Assembly: GCA_019635965.1 (NCBI GenBank)
Contig: JAHBYK010000016.1
Span: 1-40,542, forward strand
Direction of reading: 5' to 3'
DNA length: 40,542 bases
Source of the DNA: Parvibaculum sp.
Lineage (GTDB): Bacteria > Pseudomonadota > Alphaproteobacteria > Parvibaculales > Parvibaculaceae
Numbering within the stretch: the stretch's first letter is position 1; each line of letters opens with the position of its first letter. This document shows positions 1-11,584 of the stretch, piece after piece. The notes under the pieces were generated by a model, which worked only from the letters and a program-made list of their open reading frames with translations, had not been told where the DNA came from and ran no database searches. Both the position numbers and the translations under genes were made by a program.

Positions 1-36
1 AAGTCCGCGAGTAAACAGGAAAGCAAGAAGAGCGAG

Positions 37-489
37 ATGAGCAAATCAGGCGTCGACCAGGAACTGATCCGGCAGCTCGCCGCCCTCCTCACGGAGACGG
101 ATCTGAGCGAAATCGAAATCGAGACGGAGAGCCTGCGGCTGCGCGTCGCGCGCCAGATGGGCCCGACGGTCGCGCATGTCGCGGCGCCGGCGCCGGTGGC
201 GCATGTTGCCGCCGCCCCGGCGATGGCGGCGCCCGCAGAAACCGGCGGCACTCATCCCGGTGCCGTTCCCTCCCCGATGGTCGGCACGGCCTATCTTGCG
301 CCCGAACCCGGCGCACCTGTATTCGTGCAGCCCGGCTCCAACGTCACCGAAGGTCAGACGATCCTCATCATCGAGGCGATGAAGACCATGAACCACATTC
401 CGGCACCGCGCTCCGGCAAGCTCACGCGCGTTCTCGTCGATGACGGTCAGCCGGTCGAATTCGGCGAACCGCTTTTCGTGATCGAGTAA
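37..489 (+). CDS. accB: Biotin carboxyl carrier protein of acetyl-CoA carboxylase
   Basis: AccB carries the biotin that shuttles a carboxyl group between biotin carboxylase (AccC) and carboxyltransferase (AccA/AccD) when malonyl-CoA is made for fatty-acid synthesis. The C-terminal biotinyl domain (about residues 75-150) is clear, with the EAMKTMN motif; Lys116 is the expected biotinylation site. An Ala/Pro-rich flexible linker (about residues 43-70) joins it to a short N-terminal helical region starting with the typical GVDQELIRQLA. The length of 150 residues is normal. It lies 16 nt before accC on the same strand, the usual accBC operon. The reading frame stays open from this ATG to the left window edge (12 Lys/Ser-rich codons), so a start just outside the window is possible; the ATG at 37 has only a purine-rich stretch as ribosome site. 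Identification is firm, the start less so. Confidence 0.93.
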   Translation: MSKSGVDQELIRQLAALLTETDLSEIEIETESLRLRVARQMGPTVAHVAAPAPVAHVAAAPAMAAPAETGGTHPGAVPSPMVGTAYLAPEPGAPVFVQPGSNVTEGQTILIIEAMKTMNHIPAPRSGKLTRVLVDDGQPVEFGEPLFVIE

Positions 490-505
490 GGGTAGGCGCC
501 AGCGC

Positions 506-1849
506 ATGTTCGAGAAGGTTCTCATTGCAAATCGCGGCGAGATTGCGCTGCGCGTCCACCGCGCCTGCCGGGAAATGGGCATCAAGACGGTGGCCATTCA
601 TTCGACGGCGGATGCCGATGCGATGCATGTCCGGCTTGCAAACGAAAGCGTCTGCATTGGCGCCGCGCCCGCAAGCGAGAGCTACCTCAACATTCCGGCG
701 ATCATTTCCGCCTGTGAAATCACGGGCGCCGATGCCGTTCATCCCGGTTACGGCTTTCTGTCGGAGAATGCCAAGTTCGCCGACATCCTGAAGGCGCATG
801 GCATCACCTTCATCGGCCCGAGCGGCGATCACATCCGCATCATGGGCGACAAGATCCAAGCGAAGATCACGGCACGCGAACTGGGCATCCCCTGCGTGCC
901 GGGCTCGGACGGCGCCATCACCAGCGACGAACAGGCCTACAAGGTCGCCGAGGAGACGGGCTATCCCGTGCTCGTCAAGGCGGCGGCAGGCGGCGGCGGG
1001 CGCGGCATGAAGGTCGCGCGTTCGCGTGAGGAGCTGTCGACGGCACTTTCCACCGCGCGCGCGGAAGCGAAAGCCGCCTTTGGCGATGACTCGCTCTACA
1101 TGGAAAAATATCTTGGGCAGCCGCGCCATATCGAGGTGCAGGTGATCGCCGATGCACATGGCAATGTGGCGCATCTGGGCGAACGCGACTGCTCGCTTCA
1201 GCGCCGCCACCAGAAAGTGCTGGAGGAGTGCCCCTCGCCCGCGCTCAATGCGCAGCAGCGCGAAGAAATCGGCGGCATCGTCGCCCGCGCCATCAAGAAG
1301 CTCGGCTATCTCGGCGTCGGAACTGTCGAATTCCTCTACGAGAACGGGCAGTTCTTCTTCATCGAGATGAATACGCGGCTCCAGGTCGAGCATCCCATCA
1401 CCGAGGCTGTGACGGGCATCGACCTCGTCCGCGAGCAGATCCGCATCGCCGCCGGTCTCGAAATGAGCTTCCGGCAGGAAGACGTGCAGTTCAACGGCCA
1501 CGCCGTCGAATGCCGCGTCAATGCCGAAGATCCGCGCACCTTCGCCCCCTCGCCCGGCACCATCAAGGATTTCCACACACCGGGCGGACTTGGGGTGCGC
1601 GTCGACAGCGCGGTCTATTCGGGCTATCGCATTCCGCCCTATTACGACAGCCTGATTGGCAAGCTCGTGGTGCACGGGCGCAACCGCAATGAATGTCTGA
1701 TGCGGTTGCGGCGGACGCTGCACGAATTCGTCATCGACGGTATCAAGACCACCATTCCGCTTTTCCAGGACCTGGTGAACGAGCCGGACTTCATGAATGG
1801 CGACTATCACATTCACTGGCTCGAGGACTTCCTGAAGCAGAAGTCCTGA
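506..1849 (+). CDS. accC: Biotin carboxylase subunit of acetyl-CoA carboxylase
   Basis: This subunit carboxylates the biotin of AccB using ATP and bicarbonate, the first half-reaction of acetyl-CoA carboxylase. The 447-residue length is that of a stand-alone AccC. The N-terminal domain begins [14 protein letters not shown] and contains [10 protein letters not shown] near residue 80. The ATP-grasp domain has its glycine-rich loop at about 158-169 ([12 protein letters not shown]). The catalytic/metal region [11 protein letters not shown] lies near 290, followed by the C-terminal domain with PSPGTI. All expected motifs are intact. It directly follows accB and precedes aat by 31 nt, so the three genes are probably co-transcribed. 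A 464-codon antisense frame over this gene is a by-product of GC-rich coding and is not a gene. Confidence 0.97.
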   Translation: MFEKVLIANRGEIALRVHRACREMGIKTVAIHSTADADAMHVRLANESVCIGAAPASESYLNIPAIISACEITGADAVHPGYGFLSENAKFADILKAHGITFIGPSGDHIRIMGDKIQAKITARELGIPCVPGSDGAITSDEQAYKVAEETGYPVLVKAAAGGGGRGMKVARSREELSTALSTARAEAKAAFGDDSLYMEKYLGQPRHIEVQVIADAHGNVAHLGERDCSLQRRHQKVLEECPSPALNAQQREEIGGIVARAIKKLGYLGVGTVEFLYENGQFFFIEMNTRLQVEHPITEAVTGIDLVREQIRIAAGLEMSFRQEDVQFNGHAVECRVNAEDPRTFAPSPGTIKDFHTPGGLGVRVDSAVYSGYRIPPYYDSLIGKLVVHGRNRNECLMRLRRTLHEFVIDGIKTTIPLFQDLVNEPDFMNGDYHIHWLEDFLKQKS

Positions 1850-1880
1850 CCGGCGCCGCGGATATGGCGAGGGAGCGGGC

Positions 1881-2531
1881 GTGAGCGAGATCGATGCCGA
1901 AATGCTGCTCCGGGCCTATGCCTATGGCGTGTTTCCGATGGCGGAGTCAAGGGACGATCCCGAGCTCTACTGGATCGACCCCGAACGGCGCGGCATCCTT
2001 CCGCTCGACAAATTTCATGTTCCGAAGCGGCTTGCCCGTACGATCCGGCGGCAGCCCTTCGATATCCGCATAGACACCGCGTTTCGCGATGTGATGCTCG
2101 GCTGCGCCGAAGCGGCACCCGGCCGCGACGGCACATGGATCAACGAGCGCATTCTCGCGCTCTATTGCGAATTGAACGAGCGCGGCAGAGCCCATTCGGT
2201 CGAATGCTGGCGGGAGGGAAAGCTCGTCGGCGGGCTTTACGGTGTATCGCTCGGCGCGGCATTTTTCGGCGAGAGCATGTTTTCGCGCGAGACGGATGCG
2301 AGCAAGGTCGCGCTTGTCTATCTCGTTGCGCGGCTCATTCGCGGCGGCTACCTGCTGCTCGACACGCAATTCGTGACAACGCATCTCGCACAGTTCGGCG
2401 CGGTGGAAATTTCACGCGAAGAATATCGCAGCCGCCTCTCCCGTGCGACGGCGCAGCGGGCCAGCTTTCACGCAATGCCGCCCGATGCGCCACCTGACTA
2501 CATTTTGCAGTCAGTCACCCAGATGTCATAG
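1881..2531 (+). CDS. aat: Leucyl/phenylalanyl-tRNA--protein transferase
   Basis: Aat transfers Leu or Phe from aminoacyl-tRNA to the N-terminal Lys or Arg of proteins, creating N-degrons recognised by ClpS/ClpAP. Family signatures are present: the N-terminal AYAYGVFPM block, [11 protein letters not shown], the central [16 protein letters not shown] and FFGESMFS, and the late [14 protein letters not shown]. The 216-residue length is typical for alphaproteobacteria. The start is a GTG at 1881, preceded by a GGGAG-type ribosome site (GCGAGGGAGCGG). It is the last gene of the accB-accC-aat run. Its 3' end overlaps the convergent DUF2155 gene by 34 nt, so the last 11 codons are read on both strands. 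Confidence 0.95.
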   Translation: MSEIDAEMLLRAYAYGVFPMAESRDDPELYWIDPERRGILPLDKFHVPKRLARTIRRQPFDIRIDTAFRDVMLGCAEAAPGRDGTWINERILALYCELNERGRAHSVECWREGKLVGGLYGVSLGAAFFGESMFSRETDASKVALVYLVARLIRGGYLLLDTQFVTTHLAQFGAVEISREEYRSRLSRATAQRASFHAMPPDAPPDYILQSVTQMS

Positions 2532-2893
2532 ACCGGATGCTCCAGCGCATTGAGGCCGGGGCTCTCCGCAAACATCCATCCCTTGAAGATCAGCGGCGCG
2601 TCATCGCCCTGCGCCGCGTCACCATCCTCGCGGTCGAGCTGGCGGATCTCGACATAGGCTGCAGTCCGGGGCGGTTCTTCAGGTGGTTTCTTGTCGCAAT
2701 CGCGGACCAGCACCTCGAGAGAGCCGAAGCGTACCGGCTTGTCCACCCTTGCCTCGAAACTTTCGACGCGGGCCGTGATCTTGTCGAGACCGCTGAACAC
2801 GGCGACCGGGAATTTTTCCGCGAGTGCCGGCGCCGGCAAGGCAAGCAGAAGCGTGAGCATGACGCCGGGGAAAGAGAGATGACGGTGACGCAT
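2498..2893 (-). CDS. DUF2155 domain-containing secreted protein
   Basis: This 131-residue protein has a clear signal peptide (basic start, hydrophobic core around residues 10-22, ALA cleavage-type site before EKFP). A DUF2155 domain follows: [12 protein letters not shown] near the start of the mature part, then [11 protein letters not shown] and the terminal [27 protein letters not shown]. Two cysteines (in VRDC and VTDC) could form a disulfide. The family is found in alphaproteobacteria next to aat and the NDUFA12 gene; its function is unknown, and a role in complex I biogenesis is only suggested by the neighbourhood. The ATG at 2893 has a strong AGGAG six bases upstream. It is downstream of mlaD on the same strand and overlaps aat tail to tail. 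Confidence 0.85.
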   Translation of the reverse strand: MRHRHLSFPGVMLTLLLALPAPALAEKFPVAVFSGLDKITARVESFEARVDKPVRFGSLEVLVRDCDKKPPEEPPRTAAYVEIRQLDREDGDAAQGDDAPLIFKGWMFAESPGLNALEHPVYDIWVTDCKM

Positions 2894-2922
2894 CGATACT
2901 CCTGAAAGTCCCCGGCCCTGAG

Positions 2923-3381
2923 TTACTGTTTGCTGCCGCTGTCCGTCGCCGAGAATACAGCCTGGCCAATCAGGCTCATCAGATCGACCGAGCCCTGCGT
3001 GAACATGATTTCGCCGCCGCTTTTCAGCATGTCTTCGCTGCCGCCGGGCGTGACGGAAATGTAGCTGCCGCCGAGCAGGCCTTCGCTCGTGATCTTGGCG
3101 CTGCTGTCATCGGGCAATTTCACGTCGCTTGCGATGTCGAGCGTCACAATCGCCTGATAGGTTTCCGGGTCGAGCTTCTGACGCACAACTGTGCCGATCT
3201 TGATGCCCGAGAGACGCACGTCGGCGCCATTGGCGAGCCCGTCGACGGCGCTGAAAGCTGCATTGACCTGATAGCCCGACGAACTCCTCATGCCCGATGA
3301 GGTGTAGCCGTAGAAAAGGAATACCGCGGCCACGGCGACCACCAGCGTACCGATCAGCGTTTCGACGAGATTGCTTTGCAT
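2923..3381 (-). CDS. mlaD: MlaD-family lipid transport substrate-binding protein
   Basis: MlaD is the periplasmic, inner-membrane-anchored MCE-domain subunit of the Mla system, which moves phospholipids between the membranes to keep the outer leaflet of the outer membrane asymmetric. The 152-residue protein has one N-terminal membrane helix (about residues 7-25, ETLIGTLVVAVAAVFLFYGY). One MCE domain follows (about 37-115) with the signature GLANGADVRLSGIKIGTV, ITSEGLLGGSYISVTPGG and a hydrophobic C-terminal SLIGQAVF segment. The start ATG has GGGGAG upstream. The other mla genes (mlaE, mlaF) are not in the window; an orphan mlaD beside the NDUFA12 gene is a common alphaproteobacterial arrangement. 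Confidence 0.9.
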   Translation of the reverse strand: MQSNLVETLIGTLVVAVAAVFLFYGYTSSGMRSSSGYQVNAAFSAVDGLANGADVRLSGIKIGTVVRQKLDPETYQAIVTLDIASDVKLPDDSSAKITSEGLLGGSYISVTPGGSEDMLKSGGEIMFTQGSVDLMSLIGQAVFSATDSGSKQ

Positions 3382-3423
3382 GGGGCTCCCCGCAAATCGC
3401 TCCTTGCCGGAGCAGACGTGAAA

Positions 3424-3822
3424 TTACTCGGGCCGCCAGGCCTGATAGTCGCCGGTGGCCTGCGGGCGATGGCCACCCTTGTGCAGGCTGCCCGCAGGGC
3501 GCCAGGCGTGAGGCGTTCCGGTGAGGTTTGGCCTGTGCGGCTGCTGCCAGTCGCGCGGCGTGTAATTTTCCTCGGTCGGCGGCGTGTCCACGGTGTGGTG
3601 GAGCCAGCCATGCCAGTCAGCCGGGACGCGGGAGGCTTCGGCCAGACCGTTATAGATTACCCAGCGGCGCACATAGCCGCCGATCGCCTCGCCGTTCCTT
3701 GCCTCATAATACTTGTTGCCCTGCTCGTCCTTGCCGACGAGGCGGCCATTGCGCCAGGTGTAAAGGCGCGTGCCCAGCGTCTGGCTGTCCCACCAGATGA
3801 AGATTTCAGAAAACAGACCCAT
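3424..3822 (-). CDS. NADH:ubiquinone oxidoreductase subunit NDUFA12 homologue
   Basis: This is the bacterial counterpart of the accessory complex I subunit NDUFA12 (B17.2), found in alphaproteobacteria and mitochondria. The 132-residue sequence has the family pattern: a short N-terminal helix (MGLFSEIFIWWDSQTLGTRLYT), then GRLVGKDEQGNKYYE, RRWVIYNGLAEASRVPADWHGWLHH, and a Pro/Trp-rich tail (PHRPNLTGTPHAWRPAGSLHKGG). The tail is expected to lie along the peripheral arm of complex I. I chose the ATG at 3822; a TTG three codons upstream is possible, but homologues normally begin MGLF/MGFF. It is upstream of mlaD on the same strand. The core nuo genes are elsewhere. Confidence 0.9.
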   Translation of the reverse strand: MGLFSEIFIWWDSQTLGTRLYTWRNGRLVGKDEQGNKYYEARNGEAIGGYVRRWVIYNGLAEASRVPADWHGWLHHTVDTPPTEENYTPRDWQQPHRPNLTGTPHAWRPAGSLHKGGHRPQATGDYQAWRPE

Positions 3823-3882
3823 GAAAGGCAAATCCCGTTTGAAGCAGCGGCGAGGTGCGGCAGGCTTCCATTCTAGACGCGA

Positions 3883-3904
3883 TTCCGGCCAAAGGGGGCC
3901 GGAA
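3883..3904. other. Perfect inverted repeat between response regulator and NDUFA12 genes
   Basis: TTCCGGCC (3883-3890) and GGCCGGAA (3897-3904) can form an 8-bp stem with a 6-nt loop. It lies 62 nt downstream of the response-regulator stop and 60 nt upstream of the NDUFA12 start, on the strand both genes use. No T-tract follows on either strand, so it is not a canonical intrinsic terminator. It may stop transcription weakly, protect the 3' end, or bind a protein. Role not determined. Confidence 0.4.
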
Positions 3905-3966
3905 AACGGGCAGAATATGACATTCGGGGAAGGCCGGGTCCAGCCTCGGCAGGGAGACAGAGAGGG

Positions 3967-4491
3967 TTATTCCAGGGTCCAGGTGCTCTGGCCGACGGCC
4001 TTCGTGCGCTTCAGCCCGTCACGCTCCTTGAGCAGCATGGGCTGCCGGTAAATCTCGCCGACCCTCTCGAACGGCCGGTCGTCATGCAGCACCCATTCGA
4101 TCCGGTGCAGGAGGCTCGCCGGCGTCACGGGCTTCACGAGGAGATGCGTCGCGCCGATCTCGAAGGCTTCCTTGATCAGCGAGTGCGACGCATGACCCGT
4201 CAGCACGATAATCGGCGTGAAACAGACGGGCTCATTGCCGACCGAGCGGACGCTGCTGATGAAATCGCGCCCATTCATCGGCTGCATCTCCCAATCGGAG
4301 ATGACAAGGTCGACGTCATAGAGCTGAAGTTCCATAAGCCCGTCAGTACCATCGCGGGCCTGACGGACAGTGGTGATGCCGAAAGTGTTGAGCATCGTGC
4401 GCAAAAGAAGGCGCATGCCGCCATTATCCTCAACCATGAGAATCTTGAGCGACTTCAAGTCCTTGCCATAGGCCGTACTCAGTTCACCCAC
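3967..4491 (-). CDS. Single-domain CheY-like response regulator
   Basis: This 174-residue protein is a receiver domain with a short C-terminal tail and no output domain. The acidic pair is E21-D22 (LMVEDNGG), the phospho-acceptor D66 (LVISDWEMQPMNG), the conserved Thr is in IIVLTGHAS, and the Lys is K120 (HLLVKPV). The tail (about 135-174) has no recognised domain. It should act through protein-protein contacts or in a phosphorelay; its partner is not identifiable here. The hybrid kinase gene 4 kb away is a possible but unproven partner. The start is a GTG with AGGTGGAG upstream. It is divergent from nrdJ across a 388-nt intergenic region. Confidence 0.85.
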   Translation of the reverse strand: MGELSTAYGKDLKSLKILMVEDNGGMRLLLRTMLNTFGITTVRQARDGTDGLMELQLYDVDLVISDWEMQPMNGRDFISSVRSVGNEPVCFTPIIVLTGHASHSLIKEAFEIGATHLLVKPVTPASLLHRIEWVLHDDRPFERVGEIYRQPMLLKERDGLKRTKAVGQSTWTLE

Positions 4492-4614
4492 CTTGCGGTC
4501 TCCACCTCTTCCGGGCTTCGCGCGAAATTCATATCAGAGAAGGCGTTTCCGCATTGTTAACCCGCCGATTCGTCCGCAGCGGGCCACCCGATGTCGTGGC
4601 TGCGATGCCTGCAA

Positions 4615-4630
4615 CATCTATATCTTGTGA
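4615..4630 (+). promoter_or_regulatory. Candidate NrdR box upstream of nrdJ
   Basis: The 16-mer CATCTATATCTTGTGA resembles the NrdR operator consensus (acaCWATATATWGtgt). The ten-base core CTATATCTTG differs from it at one position, and about 11 of 16 positions agree overall. It ends 7 nt before the proposed -35 element of nrdJ, a sensible place for a repressor. NrdR boxes usually come in pairs about three helical turns apart, and I do not see a second good copy here, so the call is moderate. Confidence 0.4.
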
Positions 4631-4637
4631 GTTTGGC

Positions 4638-4667
4638 TTGACGCCGCCCCGCCATCGTCCCTAGGAT
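4638..4667 (+). promoter_or_regulatory. Sigma-70-type promoter of nrdJ
   Basis: TTGACG (4638-4643), an 18-bp spacer and TAGGAT (4662-4667) give a good housekeeping promoter. Transcription would begin near 4673-4676 and produce a leader of about 205 nt before the nrdJ start. The candidate NrdR box sits just upstream. Confidence 0.6.
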
Positions 4668-4670
4668 TTC

Positions 4671-4879
4671 AACTCCCTCAGGGGAGAGGCACGAGCAACA
4701 GGCGGGTATCACTCACGGTCACAAGGCTCCGGTAGCGAAGGCTCTTTTGGAATCAATCACTTAGGTGGGAGTTCCAGATGCGCCCCGCGCAACGGGATTT
4801 TGCGCCCTGAAAGATCGCCGGGATGGGCTCCCATTCTCCTCCGGGGCAGACGATCAATGCCGAAATTCCGGGGGCCAGA
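4671..4879 (+). promoter_or_regulatory. Long structured 5' leader of nrdJ
   Basis: This is the main part of the only gene-free stretch above 300 nt (4492-4879). AACTCCC (4671-4677) can pair over about 90 nt with GGGAGTT (4767-4773), closing a riboswitch-sized domain. The CTCCC part (4673-4677) can instead form a local hairpin with GGGAG (4682-4686). TGGAA (4748-4752) can pair with TTCCA (4772-4776), which competes with the long helix. The 3' strand of the long helix contains the Shine-Dalgarno sequence AGGTGGGAG of a ten-codon ORF (4778-4810). I looked for the cobalamin riboswitch B12 box and did not find it. A conserved RNA motif upstream of nrdJ genes has been described from comparative genomics, but I cannot match its consensus from memory. 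No function is claimed. Confidence 0.45.
4778..4810 (+). other. Ten-codon leader ORF upstream of nrdJ
   Basis: ATG at 4778, with AGGTGGGAG ending 6 nt upstream, opens a frame for MRPAQRDFAP and a TGA. It has a better ribosome site than the nrdJ start. It could be a regulatory leader peptide, or chance. The peptide has no run of a single amino acid that would suggest classical attenuation. Confidence 0.3.
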
Positions 4880-8608
<3,729 letters not shown>

Positions 8609-8627
8609 GGCGCTCGCCCGCCAGCAC

Positions 8628-10565
8628 TCACCCTATTGCGCGCTCGCCGACATGCTTCTTCAGCGCGTTGAGGATGTCGGCCGGCCGGAATGGTTTTGCG
8701 ATGTGGTCGTCCATGCCGGCCTCGAAGCAGGCTTCGCGGTGATGCTGCATGGCATTTGCCGTTAGCCCGAGGATCGGCGCCGTGAAGCCCATTTCACGCA
8801 GCTTCTTCGTCGCCGTCAGCCCATCCATCACGGGCATCATGACGTCCATGAAGATGACATCGAACACTGCGTCCTGCACTGCATCGAGAGCCTGCTGTCC
8901 ATCGAAGGCATAGACGGGCTCGATGCCCGCAATCGCAAGCACCGAGCCTATGACCTTGCGGTTCACCGCATTGTCCTCGACGACCAGGACGGCGAGTGGT
9001 GCCGTGGCGCCCGCTGTTCCGGAGCGGACCGGCGGCGTCTCGGCCTGTACCGGCGCGGCGGGTGCCACCACTTCGGCGGGCGCGGTTCCCGCGGCGAGCG
9101 GTAGCGTCACGGTGAAACATGAGCCCCTGCCAAGCTCGCTCTGCACCTCGATCCGGCCGTTCATGGCATTGACGAGGCGCGAGACGATTGCAAGGCCGAG
9201 CCCGGTTCCTTCCACGCGCGTACCCGCTTCTTCCTGAATACGCTCGAACTCGCGGAATATGCTTTCCGTCTTGTCGGCAGGAATACCACGGCCCGTGTCC
9301 GTAATCTTCATGACAAGGTCAAGGCCCGTGGCGGACTGCCGCGTTTCCGCGGCGAAGGACACTTCGCCGGTATCGGTGAATTTCACCGCATTGCCGAGAA
9401 TGTTGAAAAGGATCTGCGAAATACGGTCCGGGTCGCCCTTGAGCCAGATGCGTGTCGAAAGCGGCAGTACCGCGTTGAAGCGAAGACCTTTCGCTTGCGC
9501 GCGGCCGGCCATCATGTCGCAGACGGTGTGCAACAGGTGCTCGGCATTGAAATCGCGACTGGCGATCTCGACACGGCCCGCCTCTAGCTTGGCCATATCG
9601 AGTACGTCGTTGATGATCGAGAGCAGCATTTCGGCGGAGCTGCGTGCCGTCTTGATGAGTTCGAGCTGATCGCCGGTGACGCCACTTTCTCCGCGCATGT
9701 CGAGCATGCCCATCACGCCAGTCATCGGTGTGCGGATTTCATGGCTCATCGCCGCCAGGAACGCACTCTTGGCGGCGCTCGCATTCTTCGCTTCGTCGCG
9801 CGCCGCAACCAGCTCCTGTTCGGCCTTTTTCCGCGCGGTTATGTCCTGGATTTGCGAGATGAAATAGAGCGGTGTGTGGTTTTCCGCCCGGAGGATCGAG
9901 ACTGCGAGGTTGACCCAGATGACATTTCCATCCTTTCGGAAATAGCGCTTCTCCATCTGGTAGGTTGTGCGCATTCCCGCAACGCATTCGTGCAAATAGT
10001 CGAGATCGCTCTCCAGATCCTCAGGATGCGTGATGTCCTGGAATGAGCGCGCACGAAGCTCCGCCTCCGTGTAACCGAGCATCCGGCACAGCGCCTCGTT
10101 CACCTGCATGAAGCTTCCATCGAGCCCGACCAGTGCGATGCCATGCGCCGCGCCCATCAGGGCCATGCGGAAGCGCTGATCGTTTTCGATGTTGAGCATT
10201 TCGGCGGTGCAATCCTGGATGAGACCCCAGGCGCGCTTGTCCGAACGGCCGAGACAGAAGACGCGAACCGCAACCGGATCATCCCGCAGCAGGAAACTCG
10301 CGGCAGCACTGTCGCCGGCCTTGCATTGACGAAGCCACGCATCGAGCCGCGCCATTTCGGGATAGCGCTCCGCATTCTTCGAGATCATCTTGCGAGGCAC
10401 ATTGCGGGCATCGAGCGTGTCATTTTGCAGCTCGATCGCGCCTGTCGCTGCATCCCATGTCCAGCGGCCAATTGAAAAAGCCTCGGCAACTGCCGCCATC
10501 AGATGTGGCGGCACGGGCGCACGAACATTCTCGGCCGTCGCTGATTCCTGATCGGCAAGTTTCAT
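8628..10565 (-). CDS. PAS-domain hybrid sensor histidine kinase
   Basis: This 645-residue protein has no transmembrane segment, so it is probably a cytoplasmic sensor. Order: an unassigned N-terminal region (1-125); a PAS domain with PAC (about 130-248, MLGYTEAEL... RYFRKDGNVIWV... IQDITARKKAEQEL); HisKA with the phospho-accepting His275 in MSHEIRTPM; HATPase_c with N-box NILGNAVKFT (about 387-396), DTGRGI (423-428) and GTGLGLAI (about 453-460); an Ala/Pro linker; and a receiver domain (about 525-640) with phospho-acceptor D574 (IFMDVMMPVMDG) and KPF. There is no Hpt domain, so a separate phosphotransfer protein is expected for onward signalling. It is convergent with nrdJ and divergent from the outer-membrane protein gene. 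The signal is unknown. Confidence 0.93.
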   Translation of the reverse strand: MKLADQESATAENVRAPVPPHLMAAVAEAFSIGRWTWDAATGAIELQNDTLDARNVPRKMISKNAERYPEMARLDAWLRQCKAGDSAAASFLLRDDPVAVRVFCLGRSDKRAWGLIQDCTAEMLNIENDQRFRMALMGAAHGIALVGLDGSFMQVNEALCRMLGYTEAELRARSFQDITHPEDLESDLDYLHECVAGMRTTYQMEKRYFRKDGNVIWVNLAVSILRAENHTPLYFISQIQDITARKKAEQELVAARDEAKNASAAKSAFLAAMSHEIRTPMTGVMGMLDMRGESGVTGDQLELIKTARSSAEMLLSIINDVLDMAKLEAGRVEIASRDFNAEHLLHTVCDMMAGRAQAKGLRFNAVLPLSTRIWLKGDPDRISQILFNILGNAVKFTDTGEVSFAAETRQSATGLDLVMKITDTGRGIPADKTESIFREFERIQEEAGTRVEGTGLGLAIVSRLVNAMNGRIEVQSELGRGSCFTVTLPLAAGTAPAEVVAPAAPVQAETPPVRSGTAGATAPLAVLVVEDNAVNRKVIGSVLAIAGIEPVYAFDGQQALDAVQDAVFDVIFMDVMMPVMDGLTATKKLREMGFTAPILGLTANAMQHHREACFEAGMDDHIAKPFRPADILNALKKHVGERAIG

Positions 10566-10725
10566 CGGCGCGTTCCATCCTCCGCTTCCGCCCGCCAGAA
10601 AAGGCCGGAAATGCCCGAATTATTACCTCCGGGGGATTAACCATCCCTTTCCATGAGGCTTTCGCCGGTCATCAAGAATTGCGTAGTCATGTTCCGTACT
10701 TACTAATGCAGATTGTCTTTATTGG

Positions 10726-10754
10726 TTGACCGTTCCATTCTGAAACATCATAAA
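10726..10754 (+). promoter_or_regulatory. Candidate promoter of the outer-membrane protein gene
   Basis: TTGACC (10726-10731), a 17-bp spacer and CATAAA (10749-10754) lie about 34 nt upstream of the GTG start at 10788. TAAAAT (10751-10756) is an alternative -10 with a 19-bp spacer. The stretch is noticeably A+T-rich against the local background, as expected of a promoter. Confidence 0.5.
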
Positions 10755-10787
10755 ATTACCTGTTTCAATAAAGGGGGGGAGAAACCA

Positions 10788-11411
10788 GTGAAACATCTCG
10801 TAAAAATCGCAACGATGACTGCCGTTCTGTCGGCGCTTGCCGCACCGGCCTTCGCCGAGGAAGTCACCGTCGGTGATACCTATTTCAAGCTCTCGGCCGG
10901 TGCGCTGATCTTCGACGATCTGAAGGGCACCTCGGGCGGCATTCCGGTCAAGATCGAGCTTGATACGGGTTGGACCGTTTCCGGCGCGGTCGGGTACAAC
11001 GTCAATCCCAATATCGCCCTGGAACTTGAGCTCACCTATCTGACGGCCGACTTCGACTCCGGCACGGCTGGCGGTATCACCGTCCCTATCAACGGTGATC
11101 TCAGCTCGCTCCTGACGATGGTCAATGCAAACTTCCATCCCAATCCGGGCGGCGGCATCGACCCCTATGTGGGTGCCGGCATCGGCATGGCCTTCTCAGA
11201 GATCAAGGTCGACTCGATTGGCGGCGTCCCCATCAATTCCAAGGACAGCAGCGACGACCTCGCCCTTCAGGGCACGGCAGGCGTCAACATGGCGCTTGGG
11301 GGCGGCAAGCTTGGTGCCCAGTACCGCTATATCTGGACGGATACGGGCGGCAGCGGCTCGGATGACATCACCGGTCATGCCCTTACGCTGCATTACATCT
11401 TTTCGTTCTGA
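10788..11411 (+). CDS. Small outer-membrane beta-barrel protein (OmpW-like/porin-like)
   Basis: This 207-residue protein has a signal peptide (VKHLVKIATMTAVLSALAAPAFA, cleavage before EEVTVG). It then has alternating hydrophobic/polar strands rich in Gly and aromatic residues: YFKLSAGALIF, WTVSGAVGYNVNPNIALELELTYL, DPYVGAGIGMAFSEIKV and KLGAQYRYIW. It ends with HYIFSF, the terminal Phe being the usual signal for BamA-dependent barrel insertion. It is probably an eight-stranded barrel of the OmpW/OmpA-like superfamily; the ligand or role cannot be told. The start is the GTG at 10788, preceded by a very strong AAGGGGGGGAGA; an in-frame ATG at 10713 would put 25 extra residues before the signal peptide. 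It has its own promoter and terminator, so it is a monocistronic unit. Confidence 0.85.
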   Translation: MKHLVKIATMTAVLSALAAPAFAEEVTVGDTYFKLSAGALIFDDLKGTSGGIPVKIELDTGWTVSGAVGYNVNPNIALELELTYLTADFDSGTAGGITVPINGDLSSLLTMVNANFHPNPGGGIDPYVGAGIGMAFSEIKVDSIGGVPINSKDSSDDLALQGTAGVNMALGGGKLGAQYRYIWTDTGGSGSDDITGHALTLHYIFSF

Positions 11412-11434
11412 CGCGCCCGCCCGGCATTCCAGGA

Positions 11435-11460
11435 GGGGGTGGCCTTGCCACCCCCTTTTT
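11435..11460 (+). terminator. Rho-independent terminator after the outer-membrane protein gene
   Basis: GGGGGTGGC (11435-11443) and GCCACCCCC (11447-11455) form a perfect 9-bp stem with a CTT loop, followed directly by five T residues. It begins 24 nt after the stop codon. Confidence 0.92.
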
Positions 11461-11584
11461 CGTTGCGGCTCCGGCCGCCTGACGCGAACGCGGATAAATG
11501 TCGCATTCCGGTCAAAATCGCGCTCTAGATATGCTTTGCGGGTGGCACCATCCAGGGATTGACCGCCAAACGAAAGGCAATGAG

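Noticed and set aside
422..1816. 464-codon antisense ORF across accB/accC
   Set aside because: It is a mirror of the GC-rich accC gene, lacks recognisable protein features and any ribosome site, while accC is unmistakable on the other strand.
3883..3904. Canonical intrinsic terminator after the response-regulator gene
   Set aside because: The stem is perfect but there is no T-tract on either strand, so it is listed only as an inverted repeat.
4673..4776. Cobalamin riboswitch before nrdJ
   Set aside because: Neither the B12 box nor the GCCACTG element of the classical class is present; a structured leader is reported without assigning a ligand.
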